This document shows positions 49,428-57,434 of a stretch of 64,000 bases of DNA, piece after piece. The position numbers were made by a program, and so were the translations under genes. A model generated the notes under the pieces. It searched no databases. It saw only the letters and a list, made by a program, of their open reading frames with translations, and was not told where the DNA came from. Source of the stretch: Actinobacteria bacterium IMCC26077 (GTDB taxonomy: Bacteria; Actinomycetota; Actinomycetes; Nanopelagicales; Nanopelagicaceae); NCBI GenBank assembly GCA_002284915.1, contig CP015606.1, positions 1,487,613 through 1,551,612 on the forward strand. Direction: 5' to 3'. The stretch's first letter is position 1. Each line of letters starts with the position of its first letter.

Positions 49428-49465
49428 AAAAGAAACCCCGCCATATTAATGGCGGGGTTTCTTTT
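49428..49465 (-). terminator. Perfect 17-bp hairpin between permease and amine ligase
   Basis: AAAAGAAACCCCGCCAT pairs with ATGGCGGGGTTTCTTTT around ATTA. The A/U-rich stem base gives a U-tract on both strands, so it can terminate in either direction. Confidence 0.9.
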
Positions 49466-49490
49466 GCTATTCGAGTTTTATCTAGTTTCC

Positions 49491-51032
49491 CTAGACAGTG
49501 GTCTTTGGACCTGTGAACCACTTCTTCACGGAGAGATGCCACCAGATCCACAACAGGATCAATGAACCTCCTGTAACTATCGGTGCATAGTTCACCGCAG
49601 TCCACGTGAAGTCCTTATTACCTGGAGTTCCAGCAGGTGCGAATGGCAAGATGAAGTAGACGGAGATGATTGCAATCTCTAAGACCGCAACTGTGCACAT
49701 CCACTTGTACTTGCTACCAAGGGTCCACTCTCCTGGTTTGAAATTATCGCCAGCCTTAAGGCGCAGATAAATAGGAATCAAGAATGCGAGATAAAGGCTG
49801 ATTACGCAGACTGATACCACTGCATAGAAGGCAGTTGGCGCGCCAGTTGGACTCTTCCAAAGCGCAGGCAAGGTGAGGATGACTCCAAGAAGTGAGGAGA
49901 TAAGCACAGCATTCTTCGGAGTTCCGTTGTTGGTGACTTTGCGCCATGTCTTATGTCCTGGAACTGCACCATCACGGGAGAAGGCGAAGACCATTCGGGA
50001 ACATGAGGTCAAACACGCGGTAACGCAGAATAGCTGTCCTGCAGTCGTGATGACCATCACGAGTTTGAATGCTGCTCCGCCGCCAAGTGCTGAGTAGAGC
50101 AACATGATTACTGAACCACCACCGAACGGGTTCACCTTTGGATCAAAGGACGAGATGCCATCGACATTCGTTGCGGCAAAGAGGAAGGCGAGCAAAAGAA
50201 TGTAGCCGCCAACTGCTGAGTAGAAGATCGATTGCCAGATTCCACGCGCTGCCGACATATGTGCCCCTTTGGTCTCTTCCGAAAGGTGCGCAGAGGCATC
50301 GAAGCCGGTAATAGTGTATTGCGTAAGGAGGAAACCTAGCGGCAATACATAGAACCAATAATTACTAAAGCCTGATTGGTTGATCTGCGTAGTGAATACC
50401 CAATCGATTGATTGGTGCTTCTCGGGAACGAAGATCAACAAGCCGACTACAACTGCCGCACCAATAACATGCCACCAGACTGAGATGTTATTTACGATGG
50501 CAAGTAGTTGGCTCGAGAAGATGTTAATCAGCGTCACCAAGAGGATGATGACGACAAAGAGCGTGAATTGCTGCTTGATGTAGTCGCCACCCATGAACGA
50601 GGTTCCATAATCTGGGAAGAAAGTGCCAAGCACAATGTTCAAGAAGCTCGCTGCGCCATATCCCACCGATGCCGTTACCGAGACGAGTCCGATTAAGTTG
50701 AGCCAACCGGTATAGAAGCCCGCTTTAGCTCCGCCCAGTCGAGATGCCCACCAATAGATTCCACCCGACGTTGGATATGCCGATGCCAATTCCGACATAC
50801 AGAATCCGATAATCAGGATGAAGAGTGAGATCAACGGCCAGCCGATTGCTATTGCAACTGGACCACCGTTATTCCATGCCTGAGCAAAGGTTGTGAAGCA
50901 ACCTGCGAGGATGGAGATGATCGAAAAGGAGATCGCAAAGTTTGAGAATGCGCTCCAGGTTCTGCTGAGTTCTTGCTTATATCCAAGCGCCGCTAACCGA
51001 CGCTCGTCATCAGCATGGTGCTCTATATTCAC
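49491..51032 (-). CDS. APC family amino acid / amine permease
   Basis: A 513-residue permease with about twelve helices. RTWSAFSNFAISFSIISILAGC, YPTSGGIYWWASRLGG, ITGFDASAHLSEETKGA and SCSRMVFAFSRDGAVPGHK are typical of the amino-acid/GABA (AAT/ACT) group of APC carriers. It probably imports the amine or amino acid handled by the downstream ligase and dehydrogenases. GTG start with a GGGGGT ribosome-binding site. Confidence 0.9.
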   Translation of the reverse strand: MNIEHHADDERRLAALGYKQELSRTWSAFSNFAISFSIISILAGCFTTFAQAWNNGGPVAIAIGWPLISLFILIIGFCMSELASAYPTSGGIYWWASRLGGAKAGFYTGWLNLIGLVSVTASVGYGAASFLNIVLGTFFPDYGTSFMGGDYIKQQFTLFVVIILLVTLINIFSSQLLAIVNNISVWWHVIGAAVVVGLLIFVPEKHQSIDWVFTTQINQSGFSNYWFYVLPLGFLLTQYTITGFDASAHLSEETKGAHMSAARGIWQSIFYSAVGGYILLLAFLFAATNVDGISSFDPKVNPFGGGSVIMLLYSALGGGAAFKLVMVITTAGQLFCVTACLTSCSRMVFAFSRDGAVPGHKTWRKVTNNGTPKNAVLISSLLGVILTLPALWKSPTGAPTAFYAVVSVCVISLYLAFLIPIYLRLKAGDNFKPGEWTLGSKYKWMCTVAVLEIAIISVYFILPFAPAGTPGNKDFTWTAVNYAPIVTGGSLILLWIWWHLSVKKWFTGPKTTV

Positions 51033-51112
51033 TAACTACCCCCAATGTAGTTGACCAGCACAAATAGGGTTGCTCCCCACCTGTACGAGGTACTATTACT
51101 AACCAAAAGTGT

Positions 51113-51132
51113 CCTCTTAGGGAAGAGGTTTT
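51113..51132 (+). promoter_or_regulatory. Leader hairpin before the class II amidotransferase
   Basis: CCTCTT pairs with AAGAGG around AGGG, followed by TTTTCC and then ATG 8 nt later. AAGAGG is the only SD-like sequence, so the hairpin would hide it or act as a weak attenuator. Confidence 0.35.
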
Positions 51133-51140
51133 CCTATCAA

Positions 51141-51893
51141 ATGTGTCGACTAATGGCCTTCGTGTCGGCTCAAACCCGCGATTTTCCTAGTGTTGTTGGC
51201 GAGAATTTCTCGAATTTTGTCGAGCTTTCCAGCTTTCACAAGGATGGCTGGGGTATTGCAATCAACAATGCACATAAGAGTCAAGTCTTGATTTCACGAG
51301 CCCCCGAACGCGCGAGCACCAGCGCCGCCTTTGATGAACGCATCCATCAACTTCATGGTGATGGCGGATTGCTCCATCTTCGGTGGGCGACCTCTGGTCT
51401 CGAGAATTGCGATGAGAACACCCATCCCTTCGTCCATGGCGAGTTCTCATTCATCCACAATGGCGACATTCGACCGCGTGAGAATCTCGATCAATTTATC
51501 AAAAGTGAGCTTAATGAGATTCGAAGTGGTGAAACCGATAGCGAGCGTTACTTTTATCTCCTCCTTACCGAAATCGAAAAACTCGGAATTGTCGATGGTG
51601 TGAAATCGGCGATTGCGCGAATTGCACAAGTTTGCACTTATTCGAGTATCAATTCGATGTTACTCACCCCTGATTATTTGATTGTCATCTCAAAATTCAA
51701 TTCAGATCGAATACCCACTGGCCAACCTGAAGACTATTACCAGCTCAAATATAAAGTCGAGGATCAAACTTTCCTGATTGCATCGAGCGGCTGGAAGCAA
51801 GAAGGTTGGCAACCGATTGCCAATGGAACTTTGCTTGTAGTCAATCGCGATTCATCACTCGGCGCTCAAAATATCGAGCAATATCTCCTGTAG
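51141..51893 (+). CDS. Class II glutamine amidotransferase (YafJ/EgtC-like)
   Basis: A 250-residue Ntn-type amidotransferase. After Met removal Cys2 (MCRLMAF) is the nucleophile, with DGWGIAI, LHLRWATSG and HPFVHGEFSFIHNGDI forming the glutamine site. The lone-domain type is used for gamma-glutamyl hydrolysis (EgtC in ergothioneine) or unknown amidations. No ergothioneine genes are present. The ATG is chosen because Cys must be residue 2; the longer ORF is rejected. Its 3' end overlaps the DUF2017 gene by 39 bases. It faces away from the permease. Confidence 0.85.
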   Translation: MCRLMAFVSAQTRDFPSVVGENFSNFVELSSFHKDGWGIAINNAHKSQVLISRAPERASTSAAFDERIHQLHGDGGLLHLRWATSGLENCDENTHPFVHGEFSFIHNGDIRPRENLDQFIKSELNEIRSGETDSERYFYLLLTEIEKLGIVDGVKSAIARIAQVCTYSSINSMLLTPDYLIVISKFNSDRIPTGQPEDYYQLKYKVEDQTFLIASSGWKQEGWQPIANGTLLVVNRDSSLGAQNIEQYLL

Positions 51894-52442
51894 CCAACCT
51901 AGCCAAGCAAACAAGTTATAGATTCCCTTATCGGGACTCTCGTCATCCATCGCTGCGAATCGTTCCTGCGCATTTGGTGTGATGTCCAAGCGAGTGCCAA
52001 GTGCCAGCCGCATATCGTTCAACCCCATTAACCACATCTGCGCCTTGTCCTCAGGCAATATGAAGTGGAGCTCTTCGCGCTTATTCAAACCTGGTTGGGT
52101 GAGGTCTAGGGCGTGGTCGCCGAGATTTTCAATGAGTACATCCCTGATCGCATGGGCATGGGCCCGCTTCTTTTCGCGCGCACTATGCTCGGTATATCTC
52201 CGAAATTCCGCAGCATCCTTCGCCTCCTCATAGGCGTCGGGAAGGAGGCGCGCCAGCACCGGATCATCAGGAAGCGAGTCGTTGCTCGAGATACCAACTA
52301 CCGCGAGTAATGGATCGGCTGGAGCATCTCCCTCGCCAAGAAGTTCGAGTATCTGCTCAGTAAGGCTCTTGAGAATCGCCCCTTCATAATGGGAGAAGGT
52401 GGCCAAGATCTCGCCATTTCGTTTTCGAGAGAAACCGCTCAT
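51855..52442 (-). CDS. DUF2017 family protein
   Basis: A 195-residue, mostly helical acidic protein. It contains LLGEGDAPADPLL, DPVLARLLPDAYEE, EFRRYTE, the LNDMRLALGTRLDI segment and YNLFAWLGWLQEILLD. This matches the actinobacterial DUF2017 family that accompanies clpS; its function is unknown, and a link to ClpAPS-type proteolysis is inferred from neighbourhood. The ATG (MSGFSRKRNGEI) lies 4 nt after the clpS stop. Confidence 0.82.
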   Translation of the reverse strand: MSGFSRKRNGEILATFSHYEGAILKSLTEQILELLGEGDAPADPLLAVVGISSNDSLPDDPVLARLLPDAYEEAKDAAEFRRYTEHSAREKKRAHAHAIRDVLIENLGDHALDLTQPGLNKREELHFILPEDKAQMWLMGLNDMRLALGTRLDITPNAQERFAAMDDESPDKGIYNLFAWLGWLQEILLDILSAE

Positions 52443-52446
52443 GAAG

Positions 52447-52764
52447 TTATTCCATCCTTTGCAAGGTTGCCCACAGCCCATACTCGTGGAGCATCGCCAC
52501 ATCATGCTCCATCTCCTCTCGAGTACCGCTACTAACCACCGCTTTCCCATCATTGTGAACTTGGAGCATCAGTTCGTGGGCTTTTGGTCGTGGGTAGCCA
52601 AAGACGACCATAAACACGTGGGTTACATATGACATCAAATTGATTGGATCGTCCCACACGATTGTCACCCAGGGTTTATCGTGAAGTGAACGAAGGAACT
52701 CTTCGACTGAGTCTGAAGGTGTTACTTCAGTATCAGCTGTGCGCATCGTTGGCATCACCTTCAT
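52447..52764 (-). CDS. clpS: ATP-dependent Clp protease adaptor ClpS
   Basis: A 105-residue N-degron adaptor. [41 protein letters not shown] includes the DDPxN start and the hydrophobic pocket residues that bind N-terminal Leu, Phe, Trp or Tyr; the C-terminal [17 protein letters not shown] contacts the Clp ATPase. GGAGG lies 5 nt before the ATG. Confidence 0.94.
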   Translation of the reverse strand: MKVMPTMRTADTEVTPSDSVEEFLRSLHDKPWVTIVWDDPINLMSYVTHVFMVVFGYPRPKAHELMLQVHNDGKAVVSSGTREEMEHDVAMLHEYGLWATLQRME

Positions 52765-52791
52765 GAAACCTCCGATCAGCTACGTGAATTG

Positions 52792-54633
52792 CTATCTGAT
52801 AAGTATGGTGAACGATTCGCTCTCAGAGCTATTGTATTTTTCGCTCGCAGCAACGGTAACTCGGAATGTCCGGAAACCCTTTGCTTTAGGGTAGATCACG
52901 AAGAGGAGACCGCCATTGAGTTCTGAAACCGAGCCAAAGTCGCGATTGACCCAACTCCCACCGCTCAGTTCCTGGAGCGTGACGACGCCTTCCCGAGGGG
53001 TGAGCTGGGCAAGAATCTCCAGTGGAGCACCAACTCTGGCTGAAGCGGGTGCCGTGATGGTTAGCGAGCGGGTGACGCGGACGGTGCCAATCTCGCTCTG
53101 ACCAGCTAGGCGCTCCCAACTCTCTTGCGAAATTGCGCGAAATGAGAGGGAACCACCAACAAGGAGGTCGATCTCCGCAGTGCCATCACGGTTTGTCGTT
53201 GTTTTGGAGAGCTCGCTCCACGGCTCATTCTCATTTCGGCGGAATTGGAAGATCACATCAAGATTTTCGATCGGAGATTTATCCTTCAATGCAAAGAGTG
53301 CGCTCAATCTCTCAGTAGCGCCATACTGCGATGTGATTTCCGATGTCGCGATGTTCGCAATTACTTCATCGGGACCAATTGTCCTGGCAAATTGGAGTAA
53401 TCCATTAATTGATTCGGTGCTCGCCTGGCTTAACGTCCATTGCACCAAGCCTCCAATTCGATACTTCGAAATGAACTCTGCGCGGGCGATGTAACCTCGT
53501 TGATCTTGAAACCAAGCTACCCGGGAAGCGGTACATGAGACGGGCTCGCCTGCGCCGTTTACTCCGTTATAAGTCTTCTGGTAAGTGAAGGTGGATTCGC
53601 CTCTAACTGCGTCATAGATGGGGGTCGTCCCATATGCCAGTGCTAGCTCCGGACCTTTTGCTGCATCGAAGACTGCTGCCTTTGCCCCCGCCTTAATGAG
53701 CGTTGATACATTCTTAGGACAAGTGCCTTCGACCTTCGTGATCCAATCTCTGCCATACCCTGGGATGCCGACCCAAACTTTTGATGCGGGCAGAACAGAG
53801 ATCGCATATTTTAGAGAACTCTCTGTCCACTCCAATGGACCGATAGGGCCGGGCTTACCTACTGAGAAGTCATAAGTCATGATCCGCAATCGATCGATAT
53901 ATGGCGCGATTCCTGCCCAGTTGTAGACATGATACGAGCCTTTTCGCCCGGTAGCTGGATCGAAGAGGACTGGCGTAGTCACCGAGAGCAATTTGTTCTT
54001 TGCGCGCAGGCTCGCAGAGAGGTCGACAATAAATTGCGTCCACACCGGTTTAGTTTTCGTCCATGACGAGGATCCATCTACGAATGCAAATCCCTCGAGA
54101 TCTAAATCAATACCATCAAAATTATTCGTGACCACGAGATTAGTGATTGTTGCAACTACCTCTTTGCGCGAGCTCTCTTTCGCAAGATACCCATAGAGCA
54201 CTAACTTCTTCGTGCCATCAGTGATAGCTGGCAAGATCTTAAATCCTTGCGAACGTAGTAGTTCAACTTGCTCCGCCATCTTCAGCGAAGGGTTGGCTGA
54301 GGTGAATTGGTTCTTGATGGTCTTAGTTCCAGTTAGCGAATACCAAAATGGTGAGACTTCACCAATCATCTCCTTGAATGCAATTGACCGAGCTACCGAT
54401 GCGCGCACGCTGTAGTAAGGAATCCATCCTGAGAAAATCTTTCGCGCTGGTTTTATTCCAGCACCGGTGACCGGAGCGTTCGACGCAGGTTGCGGGGTGA
54501 GGGTATTTGGCGCCGAATTATTAGCTGGGAGGGTTGCCGTTGGCGTTGGCGAACTACCAGTTGCCGCCATCGCACCAATCTGAAGAGCGAGAAGGGCAAT
54601 CGAAAGAATCGCAAATGATTTCGTAGCCTTCAC
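52792..54633 (-). CDS. Secreted GH18-like glycoside hydrolase
   Basis: A 613-residue exported protein. After a signal peptide (about residues 1-25) and a Pro/Thr/Ala linker comes a TIM-barrel domain starting FSGWIPYYSVRAS, with DGIDLDLEG (about 173-181) as the GH18 DxxDxDxE catalytic motif, IMTYDFSVGKPGPIGPLEW and WVGIPGYGRDW. A C-terminal region of about 190 residues looks like two Ig-like beta domains. It is close to spore/peptidoglycan hydrolase-like GH18 proteins; chitin or cell-wall glycan are candidates. The GTG start is backed by TAATCT 7 nt upstream. Confidence 0.83.
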   Translation of the reverse strand: MKATKSFAILSIALLALQIGAMAATGSSPTPTATLPANNSAPNTLTPQPASNAPVTGAGIKPARKIFSGWIPYYSVRASVARSIAFKEMIGEVSPFWYSLTGTKTIKNQFTSANPSLKMAEQVELLRSQGFKILPAITDGTKKLVLYGYLAKESSRKEVVATITNLVVTNNFDGIDLDLEGFAFVDGSSSWTKTKPVWTQFIVDLSASLRAKNKLLSVTTPVLFDPATGRKGSYHVYNWAGIAPYIDRLRIMTYDFSVGKPGPIGPLEWTESSLKYAISVLPASKVWVGIPGYGRDWITKVEGTCPKNVSTLIKAGAKAAVFDAAKGPELALAYGTTPIYDAVRGESTFTYQKTYNGVNGAGEPVSCTASRVAWFQDQRGYIARAEFISKYRIGGLVQWTLSQASTESINGLLQFARTIGPDEVIANIATSEITSQYGATERLSALFALKDKSPIENLDVIFQFRRNENEPWSELSKTTTNRDGTAEIDLLVGGSLSFRAISQESWERLAGQSEIGTVRVTRSLTITAPASARVGAPLEILAQLTPREGVVTLQELSGGSWVNRDFGSVSELNGGLLFVIYPKAKGFRTFRVTVAASEKYNSSESESFTILIR

Positions 54634-54640
54634 AGTACGA

Positions 54641-54646
54641 AGATTA
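54641..54646 (-). promoter_or_regulatory. Leaderless -10 hexamer for the GH18-like gene
   Basis: Minus-strand TAATCT followed by 7 nt and the GTG start. It overlaps the TAA stop of the DUF3039 gene. Confidence 0.45.
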
Positions 54647-54889
54647 TTGCTTGAGCCGGCTATAAATCTCTTTACATGTCGGGCAAATTGGAAAGTTTTG
54701 TGGGTCACGAGTGGGAATCCATTTCTTTCCGCATAATGCGCGAATGGCTTTACCGGTAACTGCCGACTCCGTTATCTTGGCTTTATCGGCGTAGTGCGAG
54801 AAACGTTCATGATCACCACTGTCGATATCAATTCCAGCGTCACTGCTCTTCGGACGGACCAGAGTCTCAATCCGCTCGCGAATGCCCAT
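54644..54889 (-). CDS. DUF3039 family protein
   Basis: An 81-residue protein matching the actinobacterial DUF3039 pattern: DHERFSHYADK, TGKAIRALCGKKWIPTRDP and FPICPTCKEIYSRL. One Cys plus the CPTC pair and His suggest metal binding. Function unknown. I chose the ATG of MGIRERIE, behind a GGGGG run; an in-frame start six codons earlier exists. It is divergent from argF. Confidence 0.78.
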   Translation of the reverse strand: MGIRERIETLVRPKSSDAGIDIDSGDHERFSHYADKAKITESAVTGKAIRALCGKKWIPTRDPQNFPICPTCKEIYSRLKQ

Positions 54890-54961
54890 TTCAACCCCCG
54901 ATAACACCCCGGCTTACCAGGGGCGTACTTTCCGTTGGCAGAAGCCTAAAGGTAAGAGGCG

Positions 54962-54967
54962 TACCCT
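54962..54967 (+). promoter_or_regulatory. Leaderless -10 hexamer for the carbamoyltransferase gene
   Basis: TACCCT followed by 7 nt and ATG at 54975, the same hexamer and spacing as at mec. It supports this start over the longer open frame. Confidence 0.45.
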
Positions 54968-54974
54968 TCTCCTT

Positions 54975-55937
54975 ATGAGTTCCGCCAGTGGTCACCTCAA
55001 GGATTTGCTCGCCTCGGATGCGCCCAGCCGCGATGACCTGGAATTACTCCTTGAGAGCGCTGCCCGTTTTGCAGTGAAGCCGCTCTCGGAATCTGCCTTT
55101 CTCGCCGGGGAGAGCGTCGTTATATATATGAATAAAGCATCGACGAGAACTCGCCTCGCTTCAGAGACGGCGGTCGCGCATCTTGGTGGCACCCCGATCT
55201 TCGTTCGCGGAGATGAGCTCCAAATTGGTCGAGGCGAAACCATCGCTGACACAGCGCGGATCATCAGCAATTTTGCAAAGGCATTCATCATCCGCACCTA
55301 CGCACAATCAGATGTCAATGAGTTCGCTACTTGGGCGAGTATCCCGGTCATCAACGCACTAACCGACGATGATCACCCCACACAATTGCTCGCTGATTGG
55401 GTCACCATTCGCGAGGTTTTCGGGAAGAAAGTATCCGATCGAAAGTTCACCTATCTTGGCGATGGCAACAATATGGCCAACGCATGGATGTTGATGGGTG
55501 CGCGCCTTGGCGCTCATATCGTCATTGCCACACCTGAGGGTAAATGGGCGCCTAACGTTGACGTTGTCGAGCGCGCTCAAAAGATCGCAAGCGAACACGG
55601 CGGGAGTATCGAGATTTCGCATAATCCATCCGAAGCTGCGCGCGATGCCAGCGTTCTCTACACTGATGTCTGGATGTCGATGGGTGATTCAGAGAGCGTG
55701 CGTGAAGAGAAGCTCCGAGACCTTGCGCCATTTGCCGTGACGCAAAAGATCCTCGATGCCACCGCAGCTGACTCAATATTTATGCACTGCTTGCCAGCAC
55801 ATCGCGGCGAGGAGGTCTCTGCCGAGGTAATCGATGGAGCCAAATCGGTCGTCTGGCGCCAAGCCTTCCATCGCCGAACCACTATTCAGGCTCTCCTTTT
55901 CCACCTGATAAATAGGGACCTACGCGGTACTGTTTGA
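54975..55937 (+). CDS. argF: Ornithine carbamoyltransferase
   Basis: A 320-residue transcarbamoylase. NKASTRTRLASE is the carbamoyl-phosphate loop, DDDHPTQLLADW and DGNNMANAWM bind substrate, and FMHCLPAHRGEE is the ornithine-specific HCLP motif. It makes citrulline in arginine biosynthesis. The rest of the arg genes are not in the window. It is followed 19 bp later by the transhydrogenase genes. Confidence 0.94.
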   Translation: MSSASGHLKDLLASDAPSRDDLELLLESAARFAVKPLSESAFLAGESVVIYMNKASTRTRLASETAVAHLGGTPIFVRGDELQIGRGETIADTARIISNFAKAFIIRTYAQSDVNEFATWASIPVINALTDDDHPTQLLADWVTIREVFGKKVSDRKFTYLGDGNNMANAWMLMGARLGAHIVIATPEGKWAPNVDVVERAQKIASEHGGSIEISHNPSEAARDASVLYTDVWMSMGDSESVREEKLRDLAPFAVTQKILDATAADSIFMHCLPAHRGEEVSAEVIDGAKSVVWRQAFHRRTTIQALLFHLINRDLRGTV

Positions 55938-55956
55938 GCTCTTTGAGAGGGCGGCT

Positions 55957-57120
55957 ATGCAGATATTTGTGCCACGCGAGAGTAAGGCGGGCGAACGACG
56001 AGTCGCCATCGTTCCTGATGTGGTTACTAAATATATTCGTGCTGGATTTTCGGTTGGAGTAGAGGCAGGCGCGGGTGCTCATGCGCTCGCCGATGATGCG
56101 TCGTTCATCTCTGCTGGCGCAACTATCGTCGCTGCTGGGGATATCAGTCGTGCTGATGTCGTACTTTCGGTTAATCCCCTCACACCTGCTCAGTTCGCAC
56201 AATTAAAAAAGGGTGCGATAACAATCTCATTCCTCGCTCCTAATCAATCGCTCCCGGAAATTAGCGCCGCCGCGCAAGCGGGTGCAACAGCGTTCTCGTT
56301 GGAATTAGTTCCGCGAATCTCGCGCGCGCAATCAATGGATGCCCTTACTTCGCAGGCGCTCTGTGCGGGCTACCGCGCTGCATTAGTTGCAGCTGAACTC
56401 GCTCCTCGTTTCTTTCCACTCTTGATGACTGCAGCAGGAACGGTCACTCCGGCAAATGTTGTAGTACTTGGCGCAGGTGTGGCTGGCTTGCAGGCGATTG
56501 CTACCGCGCGACGATTAGGTGCAGTGGTTTCGGCGTACGACGTGCGTCCAGCATCCGCCGATGAAGTTCGCTCCATGGGCGCGACCTTTATCGATTTGAA
56601 ATTAGAGGCGCTCGAAGGTGCTGGTGGTTACGCACGCGAGATGACCGAAGAGCGCGCAGCAAAACAGCGCGAACTACTCACCCCTTATTTGGCGAGCGCA
56701 GATGTAGTGATCACCACCGCGGCCGTCCCGGGTCGACCCGCTCCCCGATTGGTAACAGAAGAAATGGTCGCTGCCATGAAAGTAGGGGCGGTAATCGTGG
56801 ATCTCGCTGCTGAGAGCGGCGGCAATGTCGCCGGTTCGCTTCCAGGAGAGATTGTTGAGCGAGCTGGAGTTCGGATTTGGGGCGGCAAAGACGTGCCGAG
56901 CCAATTGCCATTTCATGCCTCACAGCTATTTGCGAAGAATTGTATGAACTTGCTGATGCTCATGGTTAAGAATGAAGAGAGAGAGGGCGAACGCACGAGC
57001 TCACTCTTCCTCGATTTCGACGATGAGATCATCGCGGCGAGCGCGGTAACGCATCATGGAGAAATCAGGCACGAAGGAGCTAAGGCTGCTCTTGCCAAGT
57101 CCCAAGGAGGTGGACGATGA
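55957..57120 (+). CDS. pntA: NAD(P) transhydrogenase alpha subunit part 1, NAD-binding
   Basis: A 387-residue dI component. PRESKAGERRVAIVPDVV at the start, the catalytic-loop region SLELVPRISRAQSMDALTSQA, VVLGAGVAGLQAIATARRLGA and AAVPGRPAPRLVTEEMV are characteristic. It binds NAD(H) at the membrane surface and passes hydride to NADP in the beta subunit. The alpha chain is split, so this gene ends before the membrane part. Its stop overlaps the next start by 4 bases (ATGA). Confidence 0.95.
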   Translation: MQIFVPRESKAGERRVAIVPDVVTKYIRAGFSVGVEAGAGAHALADDASFISAGATIVAAGDISRADVVLSVNPLTPAQFAQLKKGAITISFLAPNQSLPEISAAAQAGATAFSLELVPRISRAQSMDALTSQALCAGYRAALVAAELAPRFFPLLMTAAGTVTPANVVVLGAGVAGLQAIATARRLGAVVSAYDVRPASADEVRSMGATFIDLKLEALEGAGGYAREMTEERAAKQRELLTPYLASADVVITTAAVPGRPAPRLVTEEMVAAMKVGAVIVDLAAESGGNVAGSLPGEIVERAGVRIWGGKDVPSQLPFHASQLFAKNCMNLLMLMVKNEEREGERTSSLFLDFDDEIIAASAVTHHGEIRHEGAKAALAKSQGGGR

Positions 57121-57434
57121 GTAGTGGTCTAGCGCTGATATCAATCTTCGTACTTGCAGTCTTTGTCGGTTTCGAAGTGGTCTCTAAGGTTTCATCGACT
57201 CTTCATACGCCTTTAATGAGTGGTGCCAATGCGATTCACGGCGTCATCCTCGTGGGAGCAATCATCGTCGCATCACATAGCGATAACACCCTTCAGTTAA
57301 CGCTCTCGCTGTTAGCAATCGTCTTAGCCACAATCAACATGGTCGGTGGTTTCGTGGTCACCGATCGCATGCTCGAGATGTTTAAGCCGAAGAAAGCGCC
57401 TGCGCCATCAGATACATCCGACGGGGTGAAGTAG
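57117..57434 (+). CDS. NAD(P) transhydrogenase alpha subunit part 2, membrane part
   Basis: A 105-residue protein with three hydrophobic helices; FVGFEVVSKVSSTLHTPLMSGANAIHGVILVG is the typical dIIa stretch, and NMVGGFVVTDRMLEMF ends the domain. It is the separate membrane piece of the alpha chain in three-gene transhydrogenases. It starts in the pntA stop and is directly followed by pntB. Confidence 0.93.
   Translation: MSSGLALISIFVLAVFVGFEVVSKVSSTLHTPLMSGANAIHGVILVGAIIVASHSDNTLQLTLSLLAIVLATINMVGGFVVTDRMLEMFKPKKAPAPSDTSDGVK

Noticed and set aside
51051..51140. 30-residue N-terminal extension of the class II amidotransferase
   Set aside because: The nucleophile Cys must be residue 2 after Met processing, which fixes the ATG at 51141.
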